From contig CP099846.1 of the NCBI GenBank assembly GCA_030062745.1, forward strand, positions 9,235,432 to 9,299,431: a stretch of 64,000 bases of DNA. Direction: 5' to 3'. The notes under the pieces were generated by a model that worked only from the letters and a program-made list of their open reading frames with translations, did no database searches and had not been told where the DNA came from. The stretch comes from Capitulum mitella (taxonomy: Eukaryota > Arthropoda > Thecostraca > Pollicipedomorpha > Pollicipedidae). The translations under genes were made by a program, and so were the position numbers. Positions 46,022 through 59,200 of this stretch are shown here, piece after piece (positions within the stretch are counted from its first letter, which is position 1; each line of letters starts with the position of its first letter).

Positions 46022-46179
46022 CACAGACGCAGCCAAGGAGGGGCCCGCCCCTCGCCCCTTAGACCCGCATTCTTTGTGAAAACCATTGGACATCGTCTAA
46101 CCGGCAGGCGGTTTTCGGATGATTTCAGTTCACGCCGAGCTCCGGGTCACCCCTTAAGAAAATCCTGGCTGCGCCCCTG
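46022..46179 (-). mobile_element. hAT-type MITE, 158 bp, with perfect 8-bp duplication
   Basis: The direct repeat CACGTTTG (46,014-46,021 and 46,180-46,187) flanks the inverted ends CACAGACGCAGCCAAG and, inward on the minus strand, CAGGGGCGCAGCCAGG (11 of the first 14 positions match). The interior is shared with the copies at 24,653 and 31,731. Non-coding; this copy shows the family ends most clearly. Confidence 0.9.
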
Positions 46180-47767
46180 CACGTTTGGCTTGGCTTGGGC
46201 TAGTGGCGCATTTTTCTCGGAAGTGGTGTGTGTGTGTGGTTTGCATTAACTTTTTAGTTCAGGTTTTCAGTGTTTGCACTTAAGTCATTTTTTACTCAAG
46301 TACCACCAACCTTAACAAAGATTCATGGACACCATCGTGGTGTCCATGGCTTGTTGAACAAGGCACTTCTGGGGTATTTTGTCGAGTTGGTCCAGTCTGC
46401 TCCTGACGTAAGTGCAGAACAGGGCTTGCCGTAAAACCGTATATAGGGGTGCGGCACACTGGCACTATTCCGTAGGATTCGTACCCCCCCCCCCCGCCAC
46501 GAGAACTGAAGGAAACATGATGGTGGTTTTCAAAGGTTCTAACCATCACAGCACCTTCGTGGAGGTGAATATCAGAACGGCACACAGTGGTCTCAACACT
46601 AGAATCTTATCGCAAACCAGAGCACACCACGGCCCCCTCCGCCGGTCGGACGGCCGCAGGGGTTCGTCGGACTCCACGTCGGCACGTGGTGTGGTGCCCT
46701 CTCGGTGGGTGTGGCTCGGAACGGGCACGTCACCACGCCGGTCGCTGCCGGTCGGGTGACCTTGAGCGGGCAGGGGTGGCCGGTCAGTGACAGCTGGGAC
46801 TTCTCGGAGCTGAAGAACGGGAGGGGAGGACGCGGTGGAGCGTGGTTTACGAAGTGAGCACACGCGGAGCGGTCGTGCCTGGCAGGCGCACGGGGCGCGA
46901 AAGAGACGGCCATCAGAGCGAAGGCACCAACAAATCCTGGAAACTCGGAGCTTCTAGCTTGCGCGACCTTTCGGCGCACGTTTGCAAATCGACGACTAGC
47001 ATTGCTTCAAGTTGAATGAAAATGGACCCGTCATTTCAAAATGTTGAAAACAGTCCAATAGCCATTGTCGGACGATATAGAAGAGGGTGATTACCACCTT
47101 CATGAGGCTTCCTGAGACTGCACGCAAAATATGTTTCCTGAGACTACAAGCAAAATATCGGCGACAAAATACTGGAATGTTCAAGCGCTGACCTTAAATA
47201 TTGTCGGACTACCAATCATGTCAGTTCATCGAGTTATGACGTTATTCTTGAGGGCTGGCAAGCCATTTCTGGACCCGCTCTACATTTCGGCTTCTTCCTC
47301 AGATGTTTGACCAGATCCATATCTGGTCAAAGTTTGACAGAGGACTCTTACGGCGTAGTCTCGGAAACAGCGGACTTTCAAGGGCTAAGAAGCGTTCCAA
47401 GGTCAGATAAGGTCGTTGAACTTATATGACCTCATAATCCCTGTGAATCAGTCTTTAGGATAGTCTCTGGCGCGGAATAGTTTTTTGGCACTGGTAGCAT
47501 CATAAAAGATGGCAATGATATTCGAGCTTCCATTGACCTGGCTTCAACCCAAAGCAACAAAACAATTATTTTCTACAACGGTTGATAATTTCTGAAACAA
47601 AGTTGTCACTAAAACATTGTTTGCCGGCAGCTTTGTCATAAAACCTCTAAGATGAGGGTGGACAGGGGTGTCGATTTGTATTCTTTTGTAGGGGCCCTGC
47701 CCGCCTTCCCAATGTTGCTTTGGCCACCCCCATGTTGGTTTGAGACCCTCAATATTCTCTGCCGATT
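46180..47767. other. No gene recognised
   Basis: Contains a 12-base poly-C run at 46,484-46,495 and a GC-rich patch near 46,620-46,900. No coding exon or repeat boundary is supported. Confidence 0.4.
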
Positions 47768-48964
47768 TCAACCCTATTTCCGGAGGGCTAGACGGTATGG
47801 TCGATTCTCGGCAGGGGGGTGGATTCGGCCCCCCCTGAGATCTCGAGAACTACACATCCGATTTCATCGCAACAAACGGCAATCGATTTGCCGTGACGTG
47901 AACTATAGTTTTATAAAAAGAAATTTTCACAATTTTGAAATGTGTGGATACAGGGGGAAAAAATGTCAAAATGGGGGTATTTTTGGACTTCTCATAATTT
48001 CCGTTGTTTATCGACAGATTTCAATGAAACTGGTATGAATCGAGAGATAATGGATAGCGCTTTTGCCATGGGTACAGAAACCTGAAATTTTCAGAAAATT
48101 CATGGTCGTTCACAGGGTTTCAAAAATAGGAGGATTAGTTTTCTAACAACTGAATGAACAAAAGAGAAAAAAACACTTTTTTGGCTTCTGCTAGTCATGT
48201 TATGCTAAAGAAGCATAAATCGCATTACAATATTTGTATAATGTTAGCATAGGCTGTGCCATGGACATGAAAAAAGGGAGCTGTCATAGTCACACGTTCT
48301 TCAGATCAACCTGTGGCCTTTGACCTTAAATGATCTCCAGTGACCTTGGGGTCACTTGGAATGATCTTATCTGCATTTAATATTATCTGTAAATGTTTTC
48401 AATCATTTAAATTCACTCTATTTCAAAAATTTCGTTTTATGGCTATTGCGATATAGGGTACGCGTACTAACATTTTAGGTCATAGCTCCGTGACCCGACC
48501 TGATATCAGGCTGAAACTTGATACACAAGTAGAGGGCACCGTTCTACATGATATATATTCCGGGTTTGGTATTTGAAAAAAAACGGCGCCGAAATTATTG
48601 CAAAAAAATATTTGACTTTTGATCTTGACCTGACTTTGTAAAGTGACCTCAGATGAACAAAATTACATCTGCGCATTGCCCAACTACTTAGCTATACATC
48701 CATATAAAGGTTAAAAACTCTGTTTTTGGCAGACATTTTTCTTTTACCCTCAAATGGCTAAAAATGGCCTGAGGTGCCTCCCAAAAACGTTGCCTGGCTC
48801 CACCCGTGAGCAAAATAGAATTTTGAAATTTTGACACGACACGTAGAAAGAATAGCTAGGAAAAGTCACCAAGTTTCGTGAAGCTGCGTTGAAAAGCCTG
48901 GAATTGGCAAGCAAAAAACCGAAGGGGGGCGGATTCCGCCCCCCACTGCCCGGAATAGGGTTAA
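47768..48964 (-). mobile_element. Non-autonomous piggyBac-like element, complete inverted copy
   Basis: The 1,197-bp element runs from TCAA|CCCTATTTCC (a TTAA with one change, 47,768-47,771) to GGAATAGGG|TTAA (48,961-48,964). It aligns along its length, reversed, with the copy at 10,986-12,119. It keeps the right-end spacer of 28 bases (AGGGCTAGACGG ... ATTCTCGG) between outer and inner end blocks. The left-end palindrome GGGGGGCGGATTCCGCCCCCC is intact apart from one base. No transposase. Frames inside it, such as that starting at 47,652, are incidental. Confidence 0.88.
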
Positions 48965-51883
48965 GGGAAAGTGGGCAATGATAACGAAATGATATGATAA
49001 TGAAACGAACGGCCGAGGTCGATATAAAATGGACAGAAAGTACAGAATAAAGAATAAAGTGATCCATTTGTGTATCTTTCTACTTTCTGTCTATGTATAC
49101 GCATATTAACATGGGATGTCAGCGATCTTTTATTTAATAAAGAGTAACAAAAAACCTGTATTTTTCCGTTGGCCTAAATAAAGTGGGTTAAATCCGTTGA
49201 GAAAGCCACATTTTGGGAAGGCTAGATTGTCGGGCCTTCGGCTTGGCCCCCCCAGTCATTTACAGAAATCCTCGCTCCTGACGGCGGAGACGGCAAACGA
49301 TATGATGCTCTCTTTCGCTGTAATCTTTAACGTCCCCAGGTGACAGAAACGAATCAGGTTAGGTACCATTTGAACAAGGGAACGTACTACCCTTTGTTTT
49401 CTCTTTCATTTCTCTCTATCTCAGTCATGAGCGAAATGGGAGGCCGGGTGGCAACCACTCCCCGTCGACCGACGTTTAGGCGAAAATCCCTCAGGTGATG
49501 GATGTAGGTTTCCACGCGCTTTGCGTAAAAAAATATCTTTACAAGAAAAATAGAGTCAGTCAGAACATCTGCATTTATTTTTCATGTATCTGATCATGCC
49601 TTCTTAAGAGGACGCAGGTAATAACCGGCACGGTATATGTTATTAAATCGATACTTTGTAATTTTGTAAATAAAGTTGTTGTTGTTGTCTGAATCTTGAC
49701 CATTTGGCACCCAGCCCTGTTATCTAAATCACAATGAACCTGGTCTATAAAGTCGACTATATCTTCGTCAGCAAATCGGTCCTTGTGAAGAAAACTGGCA
49801 TTAAGAGTAAAGGAGTAACTAGGAAAAACCCCGACTCTCCCCAACATTGCAGCATCGGTCTGAGCGCTGTGCATCGCCTCGCGTTCGGAAGGCTTCCTGT
49901 CGGAATCCCAGAAATCTCAGAAGACCTCCTGTCACGCGTCCCCTCCAGGTGGTGCGTCGGGAGCGTCATCACAGATCGGAGCCGGCCCGTTATCTCGACT
50001 GACGGCCGCCCGCTGATATGGTACATCGCACCGCCAGCTGCGGCTGACCGTCGGCCCGCCGTGAAATGGCCGTCCTTGTTTGGACAGCGACCACATGTGA
50101 CATTGTTACCCACATTAAACCACCCACAAATCCCGCGGCAACTTGTCGCCGCGGCCGCGACCTTGGCACATTTACCCACCGCGGGTGAACGTCTGGTGCG
50201 TTCGCTGCCGTTGTACTGACACCTGAATCCACCGAGATCCGGAACCGCCGTGCCTGGCCTTGTTCCTGGACGTGAGCCGGGCTATCGTCTCACGGCGTAA
50301 CGAAGTCACAGCTGCCTGGCATCACGGAGGCACGGCATCGCGGCGCTGCACGGCCGCGGTCCGATTTCACGCGCGCTGTCCGAATGTTGTTCGTTCGCCT
50401 CCCACGCGGCAGTCCCGAGAAGAATGAGCATGCAGACTGCATTAACAACCATCCGCGTTGCACTGTAAGTGTCCATGCAGAGGGAGAGTGTAGAGGGATG
50501 GTATCTAGATGTATGTAATAGAGTATGCGCATGTATATATGTATGCAATGAAGAGAGTGTTAGGAGAGACAGACGGCAAGGGAAAAATCGGGTTATAAAG
50601 GGATAGGAGAGGTAGAGGGTGAGGGAGGAAGAGGGCGGGAGAGACCCACAATCGGAAGGTTTCTGTGACACTGTGTGGCTGCGCGCGTTTTGTGCGTCGA
50701 TTGGTGCCGCTGTCCGCCAGCGCGCGGCCAATGGTGATCGATCACACGACGCGGACGACTGGTCGCCCCGTGACGTCACCGTCCGGCCGTCCAGCCGTGA
50801 AATTTCCCGGCCCTGCGGGTCGGCCCGGCGCGCCTTGAGCTTCACCGCTAACCCAGATATCTGGCGGGCCGTCAGACGTCCTTGCCCGGCGGCAAACGCA
50901 GCCGGGCTCCCGCGGCGCCGCCGCCGACACGGGCACCTGCTACCCTGGAAAGCGGCTGCGTTCAAAAGGCGGAGCCATTTGCCACGCAAGGCGTGTCGGA
51001 ATGCGTTCGGGATTGTTTGCGCGGTTTTATGTGCTGCGCGTTACTGTTCTGCGATAACGCCACGTCTCGAACCGAACTCTCCTGCAGAGGCGGAGGGTAA
51101 AGCCCGCCACTTTCCAGTTTGGCACTGTTCTGATTTCTCCTTTGGCAGAAAGACAATTCAAGGATGTTACGGCGGGAGATCACGGCAAGTGTTTGTGACC
51201 GGCGCTCTTTTAATGCATGCCTCCAACAGCAAATTTCAAAGCAGGTTTCACGTCGAGCTGATGGAAATGCAATCCATGTAAGGAATCGAATCGCTTTGCA
51301 TGAGGCTGTCTGCCTCGCGAATTGGACTTCATTAGCCACTTTCAGTTCGACAGCAGCACATCTTGCGGATGTAGTGGAAATGTACGTCTCATTGCTGCTG
51401 GCCGCCGGTAGCTCAGAGTTTGACGCCATCCCACCGGCAATTGATGGATGACGTTACGGGAGAGCTGGCAAGACGAGTGAATTACCTGGGAGAGACACGG
51501 GTGCAAATAGACCGTTTGACCTCCCTCGGTGACAGTTCTTTCCCGTTGACTGCATATCGACTGCTGAACCTCTCCGAACGTACTCCGAAAATATACCGCA
51601 ACCTGTCGTAACTGCATGCGATTGCCGTCATTACCGATGCCTGATACAATCACCGTGGTCTAAATGGCCGAAACATTTCATTTAAACGGATCGGTTGGCT
51701 CGCCCTCGGCCTCGTAGCCGGAGCCAACAAATGAGATGGGATGGTAATGAACTTCCTGCGGGCACGGCACGTCCGAGGGCCGGCCGAGCCCAGCGCGCCG
51801 CAGGGCAGACCGCTCTGCTCTGCCGCAGCGCCACACGTGAAGAGCACGGAGGACAAGCAGGCAGGGCGTTGGTCGGATGCCCC
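48965..51883. other. No gene recognised; GC island at 50,230-50,960
   Basis: Ordinary DNA, then a purine-rich plus strand at about 50,545-50,650 directly beside a GC island with ATTGG/CCAAT words. Opposed frames of 227 and 220 codons overlap each other across the island and share no recognisable domain, so neither is called. Confidence 0.4.
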
Positions 51884-52010
51884 GTGAGCCGTGCTCCAGT
51901 GGTGGACGGTCCGTGAGCCGTGTTCCAGTGGCGGGCGGTCCGCGAGCCGTGCTCCAGTGGTGGACGGTCCGTGAGCCGTGCTCCAGTGGTGGACAGTCTG
52001 TGACTGGTGC
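51884..52010 (+). repeat. 29-bp minisatellite, about 4.5 units
   Basis: GTGAGCCGTGCTCCAGTGG recurs at 51,884, 51,913, 51,942 and 51,971 with few changes, the last partial copy ending near 52,010. Confidence 0.9.
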
Positions 52011-53333
52011 GCCAGCGGTGTCCGTGATCCGCGCCGATGACCGGGGGGTCCGGCCGGACCAGACGTGGCGATCGGAGGCCGGGGGTTGCCGGGGGTCAGC
52101 CGGCCGTCAGTCGAACTCTGCCGCCTGGCCGACGCCCGGCCTCGTCCGGTCCGTTACCGGGCGGCTGACCGCGGCAGCCGGCGGCCCGTTCGCGTCGAGC
52201 TGTGACTGCCGTGACGTCACGCCGGTCCGGGGCCGGCCGGGAATCGGCGGGCGGCGCAACAGCCAGACGTCCCGCCTGGCTGCTGTTGGCTGTTGAGCGT
52301 CGTCCGAGGATCGGAGCGCGCTCTCCAGAGCGACGCTCACCGGCTCTGCGGACTGCCCTGAGCCGGAGGGGGTAAACACTCCCCGCTAAGCTGCCTCAGG
52401 TGTGTGTGTGTGCATTAGCAAGTGGTCTGATCCGATTAATTTCTTCGATGTGATGTCCGTAGGCGCTGAGCACGATGTTTCTCGTTCTTCTGACAGATAC
52501 AATCGCGCTAAGTAATGCCGATGAACCTAGGCGCTTCGTTGTTGTCAGATGCACTTAAATCGGCACCATCGCTTTCGCTGAAGAGCATCGTATCACTTGC
52601 CGCCACCTGGCCTCGCAAGAACGAACTGGACTGTAGTACTGTACTTGGACGACGATCAATAGATAGTGATGAGAGCAGAGTTCTTTAAAGGTACACGACG
52701 CCAACTTTCATGTCCTCGCCACACACATGCAAACCCGTCCACCCCACCACCGCCGCCAGATGGGCGGCACGTGCGGTGGGCACGCGGAAGGGGACGCCCC
52801 AGCTGCGCGTTGTCGCCTGGCACACGCCGTCGGCGTGCTGTAGTGGGGTGGGACCGTGCAGCTGGCAGCTGGTGCGTCCCTCTCCGCTCCCCCAACCTCA
52901 CAGATGCTGGCTTTCCTGGGCATACAGGCAGCGCTGTGTGGGAGGGAAAATCAACCACTGCAGCATTTCTGTTCGTCATAATGCTCCGAACAGGTTTAGA
53001 TCCGGACACGTGACACGAAAGGTTTGTCCCCTCGTTTTTTGTCTGACCAAGCACACTTCGGCGTATTGTTAATAGAGATTCACGAATGCAAGCTGAGTCG
53101 CTTTCCGGCGCTGGCGAGTCTGACGTGACTCTCCGAAAGCCGTCAACACGCCTGGCTGGTGCGCAGATATAGCATTTCCATCCGTCGCTCGTCTGGCTGT
53201 CCGCTCGCCCGGCCAAGCCACGATCTGCATGCATATCGCATCTGCCGGCGCTGGTTTCCATTAATGCCGCTTCTTCCGCTCCGCCGCCGATCCGTTAGTA
53301 CTCAGCTCAGCCCGCCCGGGGCGCCCGGCTTTA
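52011..53333. other. No gene recognised
   Basis: GC-rich to about 52,380, then mixed DNA. Nothing is supported. Confidence 0.4.
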
Positions 53334-53456
53334 GGCACAGACCGAGTCCTTGGCGGTCAGTGGCCCCGACGTAAGGCGCAGACCGAGTCCCTTGCGGTCC
53401 GTGGCCCCAACTTTAGACGCAGACTGAACCTCTGAGCCCTCATTCCCAGTAGCAGT
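53334..53456 (+). repeat. 41-bp tandem repeat, 3 units
   Basis: GGCACAGACCGAGTCC (53,334), GGCGCAGACCGAGTCC (53,375) and GACGCAGACTGAACC (53,416) are 41 bases apart. CGCAGACTG words continue at wider spacing to about 53,550. Confidence 0.8.
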
Positions 53457-54454
53457 CCGGTCTCGACCGTCCGGCGCGGCTAGCGTCCAGACGCAGACTG
53501 GTCTGCTGCGGGTTCTCGACGCCTGACCTGCAGGCGCAGACTGCTGGTGAGCCCCGGCGCCGCGCCTGCGCGTTCCTCAGCCTTCAGACGCCGCCGGAAA
53601 CGCTCGCTCATTCGCGTCACGTGCCGCGGCCGGATCCGGGCCGGCCCTGCGGTTGCACGCAGACCTCAGACGGTGCGCGGACGGCGACTCGTTAGCCTAA
53701 TTAGCGGCCGACAAGCTCCGCAATCTGCCGCAATCTTCCGAGTCCTCACCTGGCGGCTGTGTCTGCAGGTACTGCGCGAATCTGCAGATACCGGCAGTGT
53801 CTGCAGCTACCGGGAGAGTCTGCAGCTGCCCGCAGAGTCTTGACCGACCGTCCCGCGCACACAGTGATGCGTACATAGCTCCGGAGACAGAGGGCAAAAC
53901 TAATGAGGTGAAATTGGATCAAGTCCGCGGTCTACTTGGAACCATACAATACAGCACACCATTGACCACTGCCACAAAATGCGTGGCTCTGGACGACGTC
54001 AGGTCCTGCTGCATCTGCGCTCCTCCGCGCCGCTGCCAGAAATCACAGATAATCTGTCCATCCAACGCCGACACCTGGCCTGGGCGTTTAAGGCTCGGCA
54101 TCCGGAGATCTTGCGATGCTCCAGCTTAACCAGCTGCACATCCTCCGGTTCCATCAGACAGGAGATAGCTGGCTGTAATCAAACTTCAGAAAGGCCAGGC
54201 CAGACCTGGGAAAGCTGGACGGAACCCAGCGAGACCCGGCGAGACGTGGCGAGACTGGACGTGCCGCCGCAGTTGTCTCGGCTGGCTGACGGGAGCTCAC
54301 TGGTCGTAATTGTGACTCCGTAATGAGGAGTCACAAATCGACCGGGCGTAATGCGGCGTAATAGCGCGGCCGGGCCGCACTCGGAGTGGGCAGCCCATAA
54401 AGACGGCCCGGCCGGGCGCCGCCGGCTGCGGCCGCCTCTGGAAGAGTTGTTGAC
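53457..54454. other. No gene recognised
   Basis: Contains short CTGCAGATACCGG/CTGCAGCTACCGG repeats at 53,763-53,835. No coding evidence. Confidence 0.4.
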
Positions 54455-54650
54455 CCCGGCCATCCCGATCCCGGCCGTTCCAACTTCAGCCGTCTTGACC
54501 TCAGCTGCTGTCCTGACCCCAGCCGTTCTGACCTCGGCCATCCTCACCATAGCTGCCGTCCCGACCTCAACCGTCCCGACCCCGGCCGTCCTGACCTCAG
54601 CTGCCGTCCTGACCTCAGCTGCCGTCCTGACGCCGGCCGTTCGGAGCCCG
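54455..54650 (+). repeat. 15/18-bp minisatellite
   Basis: Alternating CTGACCTCAGCTGCCGTC (18 bp) and CCGACCCCGGCCGTC (15 bp) units. Both are whole codons, so a 152-codon frame reading AVLTSAAVLTPAVL repeats stays open. Considered a by-product. Confidence 0.85.
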
Positions 54651-55994
54651 GCCGGCGGTCCGTCCGATGGTCGGGACAGCCCCGGTCCTCTGTCCCAGAG
54701 AGATCACCTCCCGCCGAGCGGCTGGGAGAGTCGCCCGGCGCAGCGCCGTCCAGCCGTGGGAAGGCAGCCAGAAGCGCACCGCAGCGATCGGACCACGGCA
54801 GACCGGTGATGCTTTAATGGGCGGCCACAAAGAGCGGAGCGGAAGCGTCCCGTTGGCCGGCCTCTCGCCGCCAAACGCTCGTCGCCCGAGCTGGCCTGCT
54901 CGCTGACCCGCTCCACCCAGGCGGCGTCCGGTGGCGGCTGCTCCGCCGGCGAACTGTCCCGGACTCACACGGACTCACCCGGACTCGCCGGCGGCAGCCG
55001 CTTCGTGCAGCGCCAGGTCGGCGCCCTTTGTCGTGTTTCGCTCGCCCGCGAAGAGAATTGCAGCGTCTCCGTACGTGCCGTATGGGCGCTCAACCACACT
55101 TATGTGCCCGGGACGCAGTCGGTCGTGCTTTGTTGCTCTAACCGTGGCCAACAACCGATGGCAGCGGGGCTTACAGGTCCGGTGAGGGACGACATTACGG
55201 GCAACGATCCGGATGCAAGAAAGGACGCCCCTGCCCCCACGTCCGTTATTCGCGTGGTAGACGGGGGCACTAGAATGGGTGGAGAGATTTTCTTACTGGG
55301 ATGGAGGAGGACGCTGAGGATCGCGCCGTGGCTTCTCCGCCAGAAGCTGAGCTATTCGCTTGATGGTCACCTGTGTCGGCAGGCCAACTTGAAAACGGCT
55401 TGAAAAATATTTTTATCGCCTCAGAACATCTGGTGTGAATAAATTCACTCAATGATATGGGGTGACCTAAAGTCGAAACATGAAGTCGTTATGCGGCCTG
55501 ATTCATTGATTATTGGGGCTAAGGGACGCACCGACTTCGAGGTGATTCGGCGCCCATTCGGCCTGTTTCATGTCATGTCATGAAAACTAGTGCGTTTTTA
55601 TGGCTGACCTGAGGAAGATGGACTGAATATGGAAATTTAGTTTTTGTCCTATGCTGACTGTTTTCAAACGCCACAGCTGTTGTATCGACAGCAACTCGGA
55701 GACAGTGATCAGTGCTAGTCGAGTCTCCCGGACTCGCACTGATCTAATTCGTCATTGTCTTTTCGCGTGATAGAAAATCAACGCTGCAAAGAGGGCTAGC
55801 AGCTTGCTGAAGACTTGATCATGTCAGCAGATTGCCGATGACTGGTGAGCTCGTAGCAACTCGTACCGCAGCAAGAGCATTCTGAAGCTTGGACGACACA
55901 GTGATTGGAAGCTGAAACATGACATGGCTTCCAGATGTGAAACATGGTAGGGTCAAAGCCAACTGTCGTCAGCTGATTTTAGCTAGGCTTGACC
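54651..55994. other. No gene recognised
   Basis: GC-rich to about 55,080, then ordinary DNA. No exon or repeat is supported. Confidence 0.4.
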
Positions 55995-56224
55995 TCGGGG
56001 CGTAGCCAAGGGGAACTAAGGGGATTTAACATCGCTTCTTTGTGAACCAAAAATGAAAACAAGCAGCAGTTTTAGAAACTTGCAAACATAGCGGCCCAAA
56101 TCCGAGATGTGAAGATGATGTTAGTTTAGTATAGTGAAGATGATGGTAGTAGTGAGACGTTAGTTTTGAGGAGGGTTAGGCATGTCCTAAGCCCCTCATT
56201 GGTAAAATTCTGGCTGCGCCCATG
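55995..56224 (+). mobile_element. Older hAT-type MITE, 230 bp
   Basis: Ends TCGGGGCGTAGCCAAG and, inward on the minus strand, CATGGGCGCAGCCAGA match the GTAGCC family. Flanks GCTTGACC (55,987-55,994) and GCTGGTCC (56,225-56,232) agree at 6 of 8 positions. The interior is AT-rich and differs from the 158-166-bp copies. Confidence 0.65.
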
Positions 56225-59200
56225 GCTGGTCCCCGATTTACGAAAGTAAGCAGGGACTCAAGATCCGGCCTTACGAAGATTATCGGCACTCCTTTCGACT
56301 CTAAAGCAGCAAAATTGTGGAATGTGAATCCTGCTCGCAATTCTTATAAGCAGATTACGATGGAGTAATGCCTGACAACGTTTTAAAGACATTAGGCTGT
56401 TAGGTTTCTCTTCTACCGTCATGACCACGTCAGGTTCAGCAAAAACCTGAAGAAAACACTCTACTGGCGCGTTTTTTTTCTAGGCGCGGAATTCATAGCT
56501 GGCAGTAAATTTCGCAGCTGTCCTTACCGCAGTATTTTACGGTCCTTTGTGCCACTTCTCGCAGTTCCTATTTGCCGACACTTTGCGTGGGAACAATGGA
56601 GGACCGCTGTCAGAACGAATTCTGTTGGGCGGGCAGAGGAATAAAAGGGTGCCTGTTATCGCCGGAGGAATTTGTGAGTTCGTTGTCCCGTGCTCGCTCC
56701 CGTCATTCGCTGGTGGTCTTCGGTTCAGGGAAGGCCAATTGAAAACGCCTGAGTGAGTGCATCGGCTTACCAACGTTTTCAAAATTTGCTAGGTCAAAGG
56801 TATTTCTGGGAATTTTTTTCCACGCAACGTCACGGAATTAATGGCGAAAATATTCAGAGCTAAAAGAGCTGCCGCCAAGTTGATAGGGCCGCTGTCATAC
56901 CCACCCCATGAAATGTTCCACACGGAGATGACTGGTTAGCGAAAATACGGAAGGAGCTAGATTGTGATGTTAGCATTTCTCGGACTGTCGTCCACGTTAG
57001 ATGCGCTGCATTTACGCTACGGTCGGCCGATATGGTCTCCAGCCGTCGTCAAAGTGCATGGTCGACTGGTCCTGAGAAGGCTCTATTCGGTGACGATTAG
57101 TCGGCATACTCGCACGTGTCATTGATAGAAATCACGGCAGCAAATGGTACTGGAACCCATCGTATCGTGGTCATGAGCTGCCCACGTTTATCTACTGAGC
57201 TACCGAGTACAGCACCAATAAGAATGCGCGACTCATAGCACACAGAGGATAGAAGCGCACGACTCATGACACACAGCTCATAGCCGTGTGTTATGGATTC
57301 GAATCCAAATTGCTGCCGAGCTTTTGATCAGTGACACGTCTGGCGACTTACCGTCGCCGAACATGACCTTCTCAGGACCAGGAAGCAATGCCACCTGACG
57401 GCTGGGAGACTATACCGGGTGAAACGAAGTTGAAATAGCAACACATCTGACGACGACAGTAGTCTGAGGAATGCCAGCTTCAGCCTTACCTCGTCAACGA
57501 CATTACGAACAAGACGGTCTCCGTTCTCAGCAAACTGATGGAAGTCAGTGAGCCATCCGACGAAGGGATCGGTAAAATCTCGTTGTTTCAAAACTCATGC
57601 ACGATGCATTGCCACCTCTTTTACATCGTTCCCCTCACTCCCCTCCCTCTCCCCACTCTTTCTCCCTCTCCCTTTCATCTTCCCTTTTGTCTTGCCAGTG
57701 TGCTTCATCTACAGCGCAGCTCCTAAGCAGTTCATCTTAGGCCTTAGGTTCATCTACAGCCATCCAAAGTACAACTGTAGTTCATTATTGGTTCCCGACT
57801 TGGTCTTAACCCATAGGTACAGTGCTAATATAATTGTATGATTATTTTGCCAGCCTTAGATGAGTCACGAACAGTTCTCTGGAATCGATCTTTATCGTCC
57901 AATGTCTGCATCGAGTCCCTTAAACATCTAACCGGTCTTTTATCGCCTCTGCTGTCAAATGTATCACATGACTCATTTAACGTGCCTAACAATAAGCTGG
58001 CACGATGCCATTTGACGTGTTACGTTTAGCTCCCGCCTTGGCGCCCCACCTCAGACCCATGTTGTTGGAACCGGTAATTACAGCAACAAGGCTGTCGTGT
58101 AATTCAGCATTTGAGACGTCAAGGTCCCCTCGCGCTTGAGCCCCTGAGACAATCATCACGATTCAGGCACTGCATTACACCCTCAACGGCTCTGTCATCC
58201 GGGGCTTCACTCGAGGAAAGGCGACGGATAATACACAATGACTTGTGGATCTGGAACACATTTTCCCATCAGTGGATGCAGATTTTCCCGTTGATGAGAC
58301 CAGCAAAGCAGTTTCAATCGCTTGCAAATTACCTCAGTCGCTTTCCGCGACATGACAACTGGATCATCCTGGAAGGTCATGAGTCAGCAGCCAAGGAAGA
58401 ACGAATCCGGGAAATCTACCCTCTTCCTGTTTTAAAGGCTGCGCTGAGTACCGTGCCTGGCACGGGCAGACACCCTGTTTTTACATATTTGGCCGAGACA
58501 AACAAGGAGCCCGCGGAGCGTGCGGAATTAGGCGCCCGAGAGCCTGCAACTTCTCGGTGAGACTGTCGGTGCCGTTCTCACCTCGCCAAAACAGTCAGCC
58601 TCTCCGTCAGCATGCATTGGTCGCAGCGTGACCTGTTTTGGCCACGGATTCGGCGCGTGGCGAGTCGGTACGGCTCTAAACGTGGACCGAATTTACTAAA
58701 CCGACCGATCGCTCCTCCCTCCCTCGCTCCCGGCAGTGCTGAATGCAGCTCGGCGGCCAATCAGCCTGCGGTGAACTTGGCGCTCTCTGCAGCCCGTAAT
58801 GACGAGGGGCGGCTCAGACCGTGTAATGGCGTTCAGTGCGCCGGCAACAGTGACGCACCGGTCGCCGCCTGACGGCCGAGATCGTGACGTTCTGCCGACC
58901 GCAGCCTCTGTGACGTCAGCCGGCTCTGACTGAGTGCTGGTCTCAGAAACACCTGTGGTGCAGTTAGCCGAACCGGTCTGCCATTTTTATCTTCATTTTT
59001 CTCGCCGATTTACAGTGGCGTTGTGACCATTATTTCGCCTTCAGCGTTGTTTTGTTATGCCACTAACGACGAATTAATGCCGGAGCCATTAGCCGCCGAG
59101 TCGGTTCCGTTAAAATATACAGGCGGCTTGAATCGAATTGGGTTTCCATTACCAGAACGCCGACTCGATAACCACGACTCCACTTTGCCCATAGTTCCAG

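Noticed and set aside
50306-51281. Opposed 227- and 220-codon frames
   Set aside because: They overlap on opposite strands in a GC-rich, purine-biased region; neither shows a domain or splice support.
57293-57310. GGATTCGAATCC resembling a B box
   Set aside because: No upstream A box or D-arm in the right orientation; the word is a chance palindrome.
58111-58560. 149-codon plus-strand frame
   Set aside because: Balanced composition but no recognised motif, no Kozak or splice support, and a length not remarkable for this GC content.
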